Assembly: GCF_902498805.1 (NCBI RefSeq)
Contig: NZ_LR701580.1
Span: forward strand, 124,001 to 188,000
Length of the DNA stretch: 64,000 nucleotides
Origin: Imperialibacter sp. EC-SDR9
GTDB taxonomy: Bacteria > Bacteroidota > Bacteroidia > Cytophagales > Cyclobacteriaceae
Reading direction: 5' to 3'
Under the pieces are notes generated by a model that worked only from the letters and a program-made list of their open reading frames with translations, made no database searches and had not been told where the DNA came from. This document shows, in pieces, positions 42,453-50,487 of this stretch. The translations under genes were made by a program, and so were the position numbers. How positions within the stretch are numbered: position 1 is the stretch's first letter; each line of letters opens with the position of its first letter.

Positions 42453-43127
42453 GTGAGAGAAAGATTATACATTCTTACACTAGCTCTGGTGTTCACTGGC
42501 TCACTAGCCATGGCTCAACGTGTTGAATCAGAAAGGGTGTCAATTGCCGTAAGGAGCGGAGCCAATCTTCAGAAATTTGATGAGAGAGGCTCCGATGGGC
42601 GCATTCAAAAAAATTACTTACTACCAGGAGTTCATTTCGGCATGAATGTGAACATACCCGTGAGCTCAGACTTCCATTTTCAAACGGGATTTCTAATTAT
42701 CACCAAGGGATCTAAAGGTGTTGTGGAAACAAGCACCACTACCCGGCTGTCCTATCTCGAAATGCCCTTGAATCTGGTGTACAAAAAACCATGGGGAAGT
42801 GGATACATAATGCTCGGCTTTGGCCCATATGTGGCTCGTGGCTTCGGAGGTCATGTTACCTCTGGCACCGGTGCAGTCGAATTCTCACGTGATATCAAGT
42901 TTACCGATCCGGCGAAAGACGATGGCTTATCCTGGACTTCATATTTTGAACGGATGGATGTTGGTGCCAATATGTTCGTTGGGTATATGATGTCCAGTGG
43001 ATTGTTCCTTCAGGTTAACACTCAGCAAGGCCTTGTCAAAATCAACCCAACATACAATCAATATCCCGGTGACAGATCCAGCATAAAAAATATGGGCTTT
43101 GGGGTGTCGCTTGGCTATAAGTTTTAG
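42453..43127 (+). CDS. Outer-membrane beta-barrel protein, paralogue A
   Basis: I start at the GTG at 42453 (224 aa), because it aligns with the start of the paralogue at 44274: both begin with a signal peptide ending AMAQ/TMAQ. An ATG at 42378 would add 25 residues before the signal. The mature part is a PorT/outer-membrane barrel type: SIAVRSGANLQKFDERGSDG, TTTRLSYLEMPLNLVYKKPW, GYIMLGFGPYVARGFGG and a terminal NMGFGVSLGYKF with the aromatic C-terminus of barrel proteins. Function unknown. Confidence 0.72.
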   Translation: MRERLYILTLALVFTGSLAMAQRVESERVSIAVRSGANLQKFDERGSDGRIQKNYLLPGVHFGMNVNIPVSSDFHFQTGFLIITKGSKGVVETSTTTRLSYLEMPLNLVYKKPWGSGYIMLGFGPYVARGFGGHVTSGTGAVEFSRDIKFTDPAKDDGLSWTSYFERMDVGANMFVGYMMSSGLFLQVNTQQGLVKINPTYNQYPGDRSSIKNMGFGVSLGYKF

Positions 43128-43176
43128 GCCAGGGTTTTTTTAGATCTACGCTCCTCAAAGTAAGTTTCCAAAGGGA

Positions 43177-43451
43177 CTACTCATTCATTGGGCTTCGTTG
43201 TTTGTCCTTCCTATGGTTTTCAAACATCTCAATAGCAGCCTTCAGCATGCCAATTAAACCGATGCCCAACACAATGACTCCAAAAGCGAGCTCTTTTATT
43301 ATATCGTTTTCAGAAGCGAAGTAGCCAAACATTCCAAAGGCAAGCACTCAAAGGAATCCGCCATGTCAAAAAAGGCCCTGAGATTTTCTAGCAGTAGCGC
43401 ACACTCTGCGCTTCGATCAATGCGTGATTTATACAACTCTAATGGAGACAT
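43177..43451 (-). pseudogene. Possible frameshifted small membrane protein gene
   Basis: From ATG 43451 one frame reads MSPLELYKSRIDRSAECALL to about ADSFE, then loses sense and stops. A second frame, open from GTG 43347, continues LAFGMFGYFASENDIIKELA and FGVIVLGIGLIGMLKAAIEM with one TM helix and ends at TAG 43177. A single indel near 43345-43350 would join them into one protein of about 90 aa. Alternatively only the 56-aa second part is a gene. Confidence 0.35.
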
Positions 43452-43580
43452 GTGTAACTCGCAGCAGCGTCATTGCGCCTACTTTTGATAAAAATATTCC
43501 GTCTCTCCAAAGGTGGGGTCTTATCCAATCTGAATACTTCGAGGTGATCCCCTGCCACATCAATCATTAAGTAGCTAAGT

Positions 43581-44249
43581 ATGAAAAATTCAAGTAAGAG
43601 TTTGATCTTCTTTTTAAGCGTGGCTTTAGTTTTCTCTGGCTGCGCTGCCAACAAAACCAAGAAAGGGGCAGCTGTTGGCGTTGTTGGTGGAGGTGCCATG
43701 GGTGCCGTTATTGGCAGGGCATCAGGAAACACTGCGTTGGGTGCCATAATCGGGGCAGCAGTCGGAGGTGCCGCTGGTGCGTTGATTGGCAACAAAATGG
43801 ACAAGCAAGCGGCCGAATTGGAAAAAACCGTTCCCGACGCTAAGGTGGAGAGGGTAGGAGAAGGCATTGTGGTCGAATTTAGCAGCGACGTGCTCTTCGG
43901 ATTTGATAAATCCGACCTTTCTTCTGAATCAAAGACTTCGCTGGATAAGCTGGTGAAGGTGCTCAACGCTTATCCCGACACTGATATTGAAGTGCAGGGG
44001 CATACCGACAGTAAAGGGTCTGAGTCTTATAATCAGGGCTTGTCGGAAAGAAGGGCAAGCACCTCTTCAAATTATATAAGGAGCCAGGGAATCAGCTACA
44101 ACCGGGTGCGCATCCAAGGTTTTGGCGAATCGGTACCGAAATACAACAATGGTACGTCTAGCGGACAAGCTCAAAATCGCAGGGTTGAATTCCTGATCAC
44201 TGCCAGCGAAAAAATGAAGGCAGAAGCTGCCAAAGAAGCTTCCAATTAA
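43581..44249 (+). CDS. OmpA-family lipoprotein with glycine zipper
   Basis: A 222-aa lipoprotein; lipobox LVFSGC with Cys at residue 21. Residues about 30-75 are a glycine-zipper segment (GAAVGVVGGGAMGAVIGR, GAIIGAAVGGAAGALIG). The OmpA C-terminal domain (about 105-212) has the peptidoglycan-binding motif DIEVQGHTDSKGSESYNQGL and NRRVEFLITA with the Asp and Arg that bind meso-diaminopimelate. It links the outer membrane to the cell wall. It lies between the two paralogous barrel genes and may be co-transcribed with the second (24-bp gap). Confidence 0.88.
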   Translation: MKNSSKSLIFFLSVALVFSGCAANKTKKGAAVGVVGGGAMGAVIGRASGNTALGAIIGAAVGGAAGALIGNKMDKQAAELEKTVPDAKVERVGEGIVVEFSSDVLFGFDKSDLSSESKTSLDKLVKVLNAYPDTDIEVQGHTDSKGSESYNQGLSERRASTSSNYIRSQGISYNRVRIQGFGESVPKYNNGTSSGQAQNRRVEFLITASEKMKAEAAKEASN

Positions 44250-44273
44250 TTCAAACGATCAAAAGACAACAAA

Positions 44274-44951
44274 ATGAAAGCAAGACAATTATATACCTTA
44301 CTTGCCCTGGTCTTCGCCACGTCAGCGACCATGGCTCAAAGCACTGAATCAGAAAAAGGCGGCGTGGCCATTCTGGGCGGAGTTAACTTGCAGAACTTTA
44401 ATGGAAAGGATTTCAACGGAGACAAACTTGAAAATGATTTGCTGGCGGGTTTTCATGCTGGCCTCAATGTTCAAATACCTATTGCTCCGGAGTTTTACTT
44501 TCAACCAGGGCTAATGTTTAGCACCAAGGGCGCCAAAAACACAACGGGACAAGTGACAAGCACTTACAGGCTCTCGTATTTGGAACTGCCTTTGAATCTG
44601 GTGTACAAAAGCCAGGTGGGCAATGGCTATATTATGTTAGGCTTTGGGCCTTACGTGGGGTATGCTGTGAGTGGTAAGGCTACGTACGTATCTGGTTCTG
44701 TCGAAGTCAATAATGACATTGAATTCACCAATGAAGTTAATGACGGTGATGGATTGTTGACACCCTATTTTAAGCCGCTCGATTTTGGGGGAAATATTCT
44801 GTTTGGCTATGAGATGGCTGGTGGTTTGTTTTTTCAGTTGAACTCGCAGCTGGGCATGGTGAAAATTAATCCTGACGATAACAGAATTGCCGATGATAAA
44901 ACCAATGTAAAAAATACTGGTTTTGGCCTTTCAGCCGGCTATAGGTTTTAA
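44274..44951 (+). CDS. Outer-membrane beta-barrel protein, paralogue B
   Basis: A 225-aa protein with signal peptide MKARQLYTLLALVFATSATM-AQ. It aligns throughout with the product of 42453-43127: GGVNLQNFNGKDFNGDKLEN, STYRLSYLELPLNLVYKSQV, GYIMLGFGPYVGYAVSGKAT, INPDDNRIADDKTNVKNTGF and a terminal GLSAGYRF. It is therefore a duplication product in the PorT-like barrel family. A terminator follows, so the OmpA-barrel pair probably ends here. Confidence 0.75.
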   Translation: MKARQLYTLLALVFATSATMAQSTESEKGGVAILGGVNLQNFNGKDFNGDKLENDLLAGFHAGLNVQIPIAPEFYFQPGLMFSTKGAKNTTGQVTSTYRLSYLELPLNLVYKSQVGNGYIMLGFGPYVGYAVSGKATYVSGSVEVNNDIEFTNEVNDGDGLLTPYFKPLDFGGNILFGYEMAGGLFFQLNSQLGMVKINPDDNRIADDKTNVKNTGFGLSAGYRF

Positions 44952-44982
44952 ACCAAAAGCTGTATAAAAGGATTTCCAGAAC

Positions 44983-45020
44983 CCCCTCTGCTCTTTGATA
45001 GGATCAGAGGGGTATTTTTA
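44983..45020 (+). terminator. Terminator after paralogue B
   Basis: CCCCTCTG (44983-44990) pairs with CAGAGGGG (45005-45012), followed by TATTTTTATT. Confidence 0.75.
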
Positions 45021-45147
45021 TTGCATTCGCAAAATCCGCTCGCCCCTCCAGCCATCCCGTAGGAATCTTCTACTTTAAGACAAGTCCACTCCTCCAAGCC
45101 TTCCCTGTGTTGCCACCAGCTAGCGCTTTGGGCACCACAAACCCGGG

Positions 45148-46050
45148 CTACTCACCATTCAAAAGCTCATCTATCACTGCCAGCGTCAGCTCGGTAGTTT
45201 TGCTCCTTGTGTAAGACCCTTCAACCTGCCCCATGTACGAGCCGTGGTTGCCGGGCAGTATCATCAGCCTGGCATTGGGTATAAGGGAAGCCATCAGGGC
45301 GGCATGTGTATTTTGCACCACATCCTGGTCGCCATTGATAATGAGCGACGGAGCTTGAATCGATTGCAGCAAAGCCTCATCCCAATCCTGAAAGCCGAGC
45401 ATCCGATTTTTGTCATGATTGAACATGGCAAGGAGTTTAGTAGAGTCAGGATTGATTGCCCAAAAAGCTTCTTTCAGGTCGGCTGGCATATTATCGAGGC
45501 TGGCATGCTCCATGCCATCAAAAAACCCCGGAAACATGCCTTCTCTTTTGAAAAAAGCGGACGCTATGATCAGCTTGTTTACCATTTCAGGGTGACGAAT
45601 GCCAATTTGCATAGTGGTATTGCCGCCATTGCTGAAGCCAAAAAAGGAAGCTTTGGCAATGCCCAGGTTTTGCAACAGTGTCACCACATCATCGGCATCC
45701 TGCTCGAAAGTTTCCGGTGCATCCCGGTCGCTGGTGCGGCCATGGGCCTGTAGCTCAACGGCAATCAGCTTGTGATTTTTCGCCAGGTCGGGGATAATAT
45801 TGCCAAACGTGGTTTGTATAGTTGAACCGCCTCCGTGGATGAGTACAAGTGGGTCTCCCTCACCATGTATTTCGTAGTACATCTTCAATCCGTTGACGTC
45901 CGAATAACCGCTTTTGAAGTAAGCGGTCTTTTCGGTTGATTTTGTTGATTCCATGGGCTCACTATTTTTTGTACTGCATGAAGCCAGCAGGGCAACTGCC
46001 ACGCCAAGGCTCAGCATCATTGGTTGAGAGAAATTCTTCATCGTTCTCAT
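45148..46050 (-). CDS. Alpha/beta hydrolase lipoprotein
   Basis: A 300-aa alpha/beta-hydrolase with a lipoprotein signal (lipobox ALLASC, Cys near residue 25). The oxyanion region is PLVLIHGGGSTIQTTFGN, the nucleophile elbow GFSNGGNTT near residue 145, the acid in LIINGDQDVVQNTH near 245 and the catalytic His in LPGNHGSYMG near 272. It probably hydrolyses an ester or similar substrate in the periplasm. It is the last gene of the ArsR-SRPBCC-SRPBCC operon, overlapping the previous gene by 4 bp (ATGA). Confidence 0.82.
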   Translation of the reverse strand: MRTMKNFSQPMMLSLGVAVALLASCSTKNSEPMESTKSTEKTAYFKSGYSDVNGLKMYYEIHGEGDPLVLIHGGGSTIQTTFGNIIPDLAKNHKLIAVELQAHGRTSDRDAPETFEQDADDVVTLLQNLGIAKASFFGFSNGGNTTMQIGIRHPEMVNKLIIASAFFKREGMFPGFFDGMEHASLDNMPADLKEAFWAINPDSTKLLAMFNHDKNRMLGFQDWDEALLQSIQAPSLIINGDQDVVQNTHAALMASLIPNARLMILPGNHGSYMGQVEGSYTRSKTTELTLAVIDELLNGE

Positions 46051-46514
46051 TTTTTTGTAACAAACTGTGTCAGGTACTGGGCAAGTTTTTCGATGTTCTG
46101 TTTCAGGCCTTCGTCGGCGCCGTACTTTTTCACTACTTCAATGAATTGCTCCCTGCTTTCGAACAGCATGTGCCAGTGCATCAGTGTTTTGTCACCCTGA
46201 GGTTCAAATTCTACCGTTGTCACGAAGGACGGCGGCGAAGTGTGTTTGTAAACGATCTTTTTGTGCTCGATCACTTCCGTAAAAACGCTCTCATTGGGGT
46301 AATCGGTGCCGTCCGGACCATGCATGACCAGGCTCCATTCGCCGCCATTTCTCACGTCCATTTTACTGATAGTGTTGGTGAAGCCATCCGGCCCCCACCA
46401 GTTTTTCAGGTGATTGGGGTCAGTCCACACCTCCCACATCAGCCCAATGGGGGCGTCGAACAGCCGGGAAATACGGAGCTCCCTGTCCGAAGTGTCTGTA
46501 ATTTTCTCTGCCAT
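46047..46514 (-). CDS. SRPBCC (AHSA1-like) domain protein 2
   Basis: Start at 46514 (MAEKITDTSDRELRISRLFD, 155 aa); the upstream open frame has no family similarity. The AHSA1/START-like helix-grip fold is clear: RLFDAPIGLMWEVWTDPNHL, KNWWGPDGFTNTISKMDVRN, GEWSLVMHGPDGTDYPNE and the C-terminal helix EQFIEVVKKYGADEGLKQNI. Such proteins hold hydrophobic ligands, and in this operon type they are commonly under ArsR control. Function unassigned. It overlaps the hydrolase by 4 bp. Confidence 0.82.
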   Translation of the reverse strand: MAEKITDTSDRELRISRLFDAPIGLMWEVWTDPNHLKNWWGPDGFTNTISKMDVRNGGEWSLVMHGPDGTDYPNESVFTEVIEHKKIVYKHTSPPSFVTTVEFEPQGDKTLMHWHMLFESREQFIEVVKKYGADEGLKQNIEKLAQYLTQFVTKK

Positions 46515-46521
46515 GTTCTGT

Positions 46522-47031
46522 TTATTTTTGTTTGTCCAGGAAAGCCGCCAGTGCTGCGAATGTGCCTTCAAACCCCTCGTGCATGCTTTCATTGATTGAG
46601 ACAAAGCCCTCTATTTCTGCCTGGCTGGCGTTGATGGGCTCACCGGTCAGGTGAATCGTAGTTTTTCCATTTGTTTCCGTAAAACGGAGGCTATAGAATA
46701 TTTCCACCGGAAGCGTTACGTCGAAGGGCGCTGGAATTGGATTAGCCTGTTCGTCCGCAAAAGCATTGGAAAACTCCAGCAAGTCGTAGGGCTCAATGGT
46801 TTTGAACAAAAACCTGGCATAGTTCACGTTGCCATTGAAATCCATTTTGAAATGGAAGACACCACCGGGCCTGAAGTCGAGGCTGATAGCACTGTTTTTA
46901 GTTTCCACAGGTCCCCACCATTCGTTCAGTGCTTCGGCTGTGCTAAAGGCATTGAAAACTAGCTCCTTGGGAGCATTGAACTCATAAGACAGCCTTAGCT
47001 TGTCTTTGTCTGAAATTGTTGCAGCTGTCAT
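46522..47031 (-). CDS. SRPBCC (AHSA1-like) domain protein 1
   Basis: A 169-aa START-like protein: YEFNAPKELVFNAFSTAEAL, NEWWGPVETKNSAISLDFRP, GGVFHFKMDFNGNVNYARFL and the C-terminal helix HEGFEGTFAALAAFLDKQK. Related to but distinct from the next gene in the operon. It overlaps the arsR-type gene by 4 bp and is 7 bp ahead of SRPBCC protein 2, so all four genes are one transcript. Confidence 0.82.
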   Translation of the reverse strand: MTAATISDKDKLRLSYEFNAPKELVFNAFSTAEALNEWWGPVETKNSAISLDFRPGGVFHFKMDFNGNVNYARFLFKTIEPYDLLEFSNAFADEQANPIPAPFDVTLPVEIFYSLRFTETNGKTTIHLTGEPINASQAEIEGFVSINESMHEGFEGTFAALAAFLDKQK

Positions 47032-47363
47032 TTGTCGGTCTTTTTTTCTGATTGAAGTTTGGTCAGGTATTTATCGAGTGAATCGAATTTGTCCATCCAG
47101 AATTGCTTGTATTGCTCAATCCATTGCGACACTTCCCCAAGGCCTTCCAGTTTGGCCTCGCAGTAGCGCTCCCGGCCTTGCTGACGAATGGAGATCAATC
47201 CGCACTCTTGTAAAATTTTAACATGAAGGGACACCGCCTGTCTGCTCACATCAAATTTCTCCGCCAGGGAATTTACATTGAGCGATTGGTGGGCCACCAT
47301 ACCGATGATCTCCCGCCGGGTAGGGTCTGCTATTGCCTGAAATACATCTCGTCTGGCCTCCAT
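47028..47363 (-). CDS. ArsR-family transcriptional regulator
   Basis: Start at 47363 (MEARRDVFQAIADPTRREII, 111 aa). The winged HTH is ADPTRREIIGMVAHQSLNVN, then EKFDVSRQAVSLHVKILQEC for the recognition helix, and the wing LISIRQQGRERYCEAKLEGL. No cysteine metal site is evident in the recognition helix, so it belongs to the SRPBCC-linked ArsR subgroup rather than the metal sensors. Two operator palindromes lie immediately upstream. Confidence 0.85.
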   Translation of the reverse strand: MEARRDVFQAIADPTRREIIGMVAHQSLNVNSLAEKFDVSRQAVSLHVKILQECGLISIRQQGRERYCEAKLEGLGEVSQWIEQYKQFWMDKFDSLDKYLTKLQSEKKTDK

Positions 47364-47368
47364 AATAT

Positions 47369-47410
47369 GCAAGTGTTTGCTTGCAAATATATACGCAAGC
47401 ATTTACTTGC
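47369..47410. promoter_or_regulatory. Tandem ArsR operators
   Basis: GCAAGTGTTTGCTTGC (47369-47384) and GCAAGCATTTACTTGC (47395-47410) are two GCAAG-N6-CTTGC palindromes whose starts are 26 bp apart, directly before the arsR-type start codon. Confidence 0.65.
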
Positions 47411-47449
47411 GCAATAATTGAGTCGAAAATTTTTTCCGTGACAGAAAAA

Positions 47450-47547
47450 AAGCCTTCCAAAAAAGCGGAGGCTTAAAACATCCCAATGGAGATGCGTATG
47501 CAAAAAGTAAGACGGAAAAAAGGGTAGCTATATCTGTATAACTACCC
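47450..47547 (-). terminator. Two terminators after the sterol-desaturase-type gene
   Basis: On the minus strand, GGGTAG...CTACCC (47522-47547, one mismatch in the extended stem) is followed by six T. A second hairpin AAGCCTCC/GGAAGGCTT (47450-47474, one bulge) is followed by seven T. They end the gene at 47554-48330 before the ArsR operon promoter. Confidence 0.65.
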
Positions 47548-47553
47548 TTCCAG

Positions 47554-48330
47554 CTAAGCTCCGACCTGCTTTTCCTCAGGTTGGGCAGACACATCTTTGA
47601 AAAGCAGCATCTCGCCAATTCTGGCCGAAGCACCATCGTAAAATCCGTTCGCCCCCTGGTAATCGTCCGGATTTTTGAACGTGCCGAAGATGTAGTCATA
47701 CATGGGGAAGTCGGAGTAGTTGTATTTGTGTACCCCACGGGCGTGGTGCACCGCATGCTGCTCAGGCCTTTGAATAAAGTAGCCCAGCCATACTGGTGTT
47801 TTGATATTGGCATGCTGGAATTGGCTTAAAAAATTCAGCGAAAAAATAATGATGCTGATAGCCGGGGCCGATAAGCCCATAAAAAATGCAAAACAGAAGC
47901 TTCCCAGCAATGTAAAGCCCACCATGTCCATCACACTGAAATAATATGTACTCGGAATATCTACACGTTCCGCACTGTGGTGCATCTGGTGTGCCACTTT
48001 CCAGAGAAAATCCGACTTGTGCATGGCTTTGTGATAGAAGTAGAGCAGAAACTGGTAAAAAAACAGGCCAATGATTACCTGTGTGGCCGTTGGCATCCAG
48101 GACAAGTCAAGCAGCTGATAGCTGGCAAGAAAGCCGTCGGTGAAATAGGGTAAATAGGAGTTCAGGAAAAAAAATACGGCAAAGCCTGTCAGGCCTCTTA
48201 GTGTAGCGTATTTAATCCTGGGCATGTTTTTGTTTCTTGGGAAAAGTTGTTCCCAAATGTAGAGCGTTGCAAACATCCCGATGACAATAAGAGACAGAGG
48301 ATCAAGCAGAATTTCTAATGGTGTCGACAT
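47554..48330 (-). CDS. Sterol desaturase family membrane protein
   Basis: A 258-aa integral membrane protein with four or five hydrophobic segments and the fatty acid hydroxylase histidine boxes: FYHKAMHKSDFLWKVAHQMH with HHS near residue 110-125, FQHANIK near 172 and PEQHAVHHARG near 192. The di-iron family hydroxylates or desaturates lipids. It is divergent from the TetR gene at 48444, and paired operators lie between, so it is probably induced by a ligand of that regulator. Not closely similar to the protein of 8852-9613. Confidence 0.82.
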   Translation of the reverse strand: MSTPLEILLDPLSLIVIGMFATLYIWEQLFPRNKNMPRIKYATLRGLTGFAVFFFLNSYLPYFTDGFLASYQLLDLSWMPTATQVIIGLFFYQFLLYFYHKAMHKSDFLWKVAHQMHHSAERVDIPSTYYFSVMDMVGFTLLGSFCFAFFMGLSAPAISIIIFSLNFLSQFQHANIKTPVWLGYFIQRPEQHAVHHARGVHKYNYSDFPMYDYIFGTFKNPDDYQGANGFYDGASARIGEMLLFKDVSAQPEEKQVGA

Positions 48331-48364
48331 AAAAAATGATTTAAACTAAAAAAATGATTTAACT

Positions 48365-48422
48365 AAACAGACTAGTTGGTGCAAATATAGAGATAGTTAT
48401 TTTTATACCAACTAGTCTGTTT
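48365..48422. promoter_or_regulatory. Paired TetR operators in the desaturase/tetR intergenic region
   Basis: AAACAGACTAGTTGGT (48365-48380) and ACCAACTAGTCTGTTT (48407-48422) are a perfect 16-bp inverted repeat, 26 bp apart. Each copy is itself a near-palindrome around ACTAGT, as expected of a TetR dimer site, so each divergent promoter gets one operator. Confidence 0.75.
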
Positions 48423-48431
48423 AATTTTTTT

Positions 48432-48439
48432 TATATTTG
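48432..48439 (+). promoter_or_regulatory. -7 box next to the tetR-type start codon
   Basis: TATATTTG matches TAnnTTTG and is separated from the ATG at 48444 by four bases (GGCT), predicting a nearly leaderless message. The right-hand TetR operator covers the expected -33 region. Confidence 0.4.
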
Positions 48440-48443
48440 GGCT

Positions 48444-49055
48444 ATGGCGAGAGATGGAAAGCCCACCAGGGATAAAATATTGGCAGAGTCGAAGGCACTC
48501 GTATTGGAAAATGGTTTTGCGGGTACCTCGGTCGACCAAATTTTGGAGCGGAGCCAAATTACAAAAGGGGCGTTCTTCTATCATTTCAAATCGAAAGCCG
48601 ACCTGGCCAGGACTTTAATGGATGTTTTTTCAGCCGAAGACCTGGCTGATCTTGACAACGCCTTGAAGGAGACTGCTCCTTTAATAGGCGACCCACGGCA
48701 ACGATTGCTTAAATTTGTTCAGCGTTACGTGGACATGATGGCTACTCTGGAAGCACCCTACCCCGGTTGCCTGTATGGTTCGTATAGTTATGAGCCAAGT
48801 CAATTCAGTGATGAGATTAAGCAGAAAATATCAGATGCCATTCTTACCTGGAGAAGCGCCCTGGAAGAAATGCTGGATGAAACGATCAAAGTACACGGCA
48901 TGAAAATACCTGTCGATAAGAAATCGCTCTCTGATCAGTTTGTTGTCATTCTCGAAGGAGCCTTTATTATTTCAAAAGCGCTGAATGAACCAAAGCTAAC
49001 TGCCGAGCAGCTGAAGCACTTCAAAAACTACCTCGAGTTATTGTTCGAAAGTTAG
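48444..49055 (+). CDS. TetR/AcrR-family regulator
   Basis: A 203-aa TetR-family repressor. The HTH is complete: TRDKILAESKALVLENGFAG, TSVDQILERSQITKGAFFYH, ending FKSKADLARTL. The helical C-terminal domain includes YPGCLYGSYSYEPSQFSDEI, typical of the subgroup with a TetR_C_6-like domain. It probably represses itself and the divergent sterol-desaturase-type gene through the paired ACTAGT operators. The ligand is unknown. Confidence 0.85.
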   Translation: MARDGKPTRDKILAESKALVLENGFAGTSVDQILERSQITKGAFFYHFKSKADLARTLMDVFSAEDLADLDNALKETAPLIGDPRQRLLKFVQRYVDMMATLEAPYPGCLYGSYSYEPSQFSDEIKQKISDAILTWRSALEEMLDETIKVHGMKIPVDKKSLSDQFVVILEGAFIISKALNEPKLTAEQLKHFKNYLELLFES

Positions 49056-49073
49056 GTCTGCGGTCTTGCTTCT

Positions 49074-50372
49074 TTATTTTTGAGGGCCGTCATGCACCAA
49101 CTGTAAGCCAATTGATGTCCTTGGCTTGAAACCCGTCCACACTTCTTCGCTCGAATTGACAGGCACATCAAGGAATTTCTTGTAGTCCGTGATGCCCTTT
49201 AAATGCATGCCCAAAAAGGCAGTAACAAAGTGTTGATTGATATTATTGATCCGGCGCATGTCCCACACCGAATCAGCATAGCGCAGGTATTCGTTGATAT
49301 TCAACCCCGGCTGCATGGCCTCCACCGGCGGTGGGTTGGGCGCCACATTGTGCCGTGCGTCGATATAAGTGAGCATATACCTGTCGGAATTGACAGCACC
49401 TTCATAAATGGCTTTGATGCCTTTTTCATAGCCGGAAACATCGTCCATGCTGCCAGCGACAAACAGCGATGGAATTTTGATACCAGCCAGTCCTTCCGCA
49501 TCCCAAAGTCCTCTTTCCATGCCCCATGGAGCAAAGGCCACAATCACTTTGATCCTCGGATCGATGGAAGCTTCAAAAGCAGCATTGCCTCTCATGCGTA
49601 CGGCCAAAGCCTTGCTACCCCCCGTCATGCCACCAAATAGCTCCACGGCTTGCTGACTGTAGCCACCACCTGCCACATTCACAGCACCATAGCCACCCAT
49701 GGAGTAGCCGACGAGCGCTGTGTTGTCGGTATTCACCAGGCCTGCCAGAAAAGAACTCTTGTCTTTGCTAAGCCTGGCCATTTCGTTCAGCACAAAAAGA
49801 TCATCCAGCGAGCGATTGAGCAGGGTGCTAGGGAAGCCCGCCGCATCTCTGAACGTAGACTCCATGTGATCGATGGAGACCACCACATAGCCCTTGGAAG
49901 CCAGGTTTTCCGTGAGGTAGGTCATCAGGTAGCGGGAACCTGTGTAGCCGTGCGACACAATCACCAGCGGATAGGGGCTGTCTTTTAGCAGTGGCGCCGC
50001 TTTTCGGGTAGCTCTGCCAGCAAAGGTAAAGGGGATGATGGGGCGGTTAGGATTGCCATTTTGCCCCATCACTTCATCGTAGCTAATCACGGCAGCCGGA
50101 GCACTGGTGGGGTACCACACCTCCAGCGTCAGCTTTCGGTCGTAGCGGGCTAGGCTGTCTTTGGCATAGCTCAGGACATCCACCTGGTTTTTGTTCACCA
50201 CTTCTATGGTTTGCACGCCTACTGCATAACTGCCTCTGGCCGATAGCTCGGGAGCATCGGGCAGTGCATCGCCGTAAATGAAGGTTTTCTGAGCGCTTTG
50301 GCTAAAAGCTGGCTGGCAAATGCTGGAAACAACAAGAAGCAGAAAGATAAATAGGGCAGGGCGGCGTGTCAT
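49074..50372 (-). CDS. Secreted alpha/beta hydrolase, PAF-acetylhydrolase-like
   Basis: Start at 50372: [20 protein letters not shown] is the signal peptide (432-aa precursor); 50399 is an alternative start. The mature enzyme has the oxyanion strand [15 protein letters not shown] near residue 130, the nucleophile elbow [11 protein letters not shown] near 220, a candidate acid in [13 protein letters not shown] near 305 and a candidate His in [11 protein letters not shown] near 338. The layout resembles platelet-activating-factor acetylhydrolase/dienelactone hydrolases. Substrate unknown. It is convergent with the TetR gene, 18 bp apart. Confidence 0.8.
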   Translation of the reverse strand: MTRRPALFIFLLLVVSSICQPAFSQSAQKTFIYGDALPDAPELSARGSYAVGVQTIEVVNKNQVDVLSYAKDSLARYDRKLTLEVWYPTSAPAAVISYDEVMGQNGNPNRPIIPFTFAGRATRKAAPLLKDSPYPLVIVSHGYTGSRYLMTYLTENLASKGYVVVSIDHMESTFRDAAGFPSTLLNRSLDDLFVLNEMARLSKDKSSFLAGLVNTDNTALVGYSMGGYGAVNVAGGGYSQQAVELFGGMTGGSKALAVRMRGNAAFEASIDPRIKVIVAFAPWGMERGLWDAEGLAGIKIPSLFVAGSMDDVSGYEKGIKAIYEGAVNSDRYMLTYIDARHNVAPNPPPVEAMQPGLNINEYLRYADSVWDMRRINNINQHFVTAFLGMHLKGITDYKKFLDVPVNSSEEVWTGFKPRTSIGLQLVHDGPQK

Positions 50373-50487
50373 AGGTAGTTGAAGTAAGTAGTGTTTCAAT
50401 ATAGAGAAAACACGGGAATTGGGGGAAGGTTTTGGAGGGGGAGGTGTTCAACGGCTTTGCAGGTTTTCTAACCTACAGTTGGGGTAA

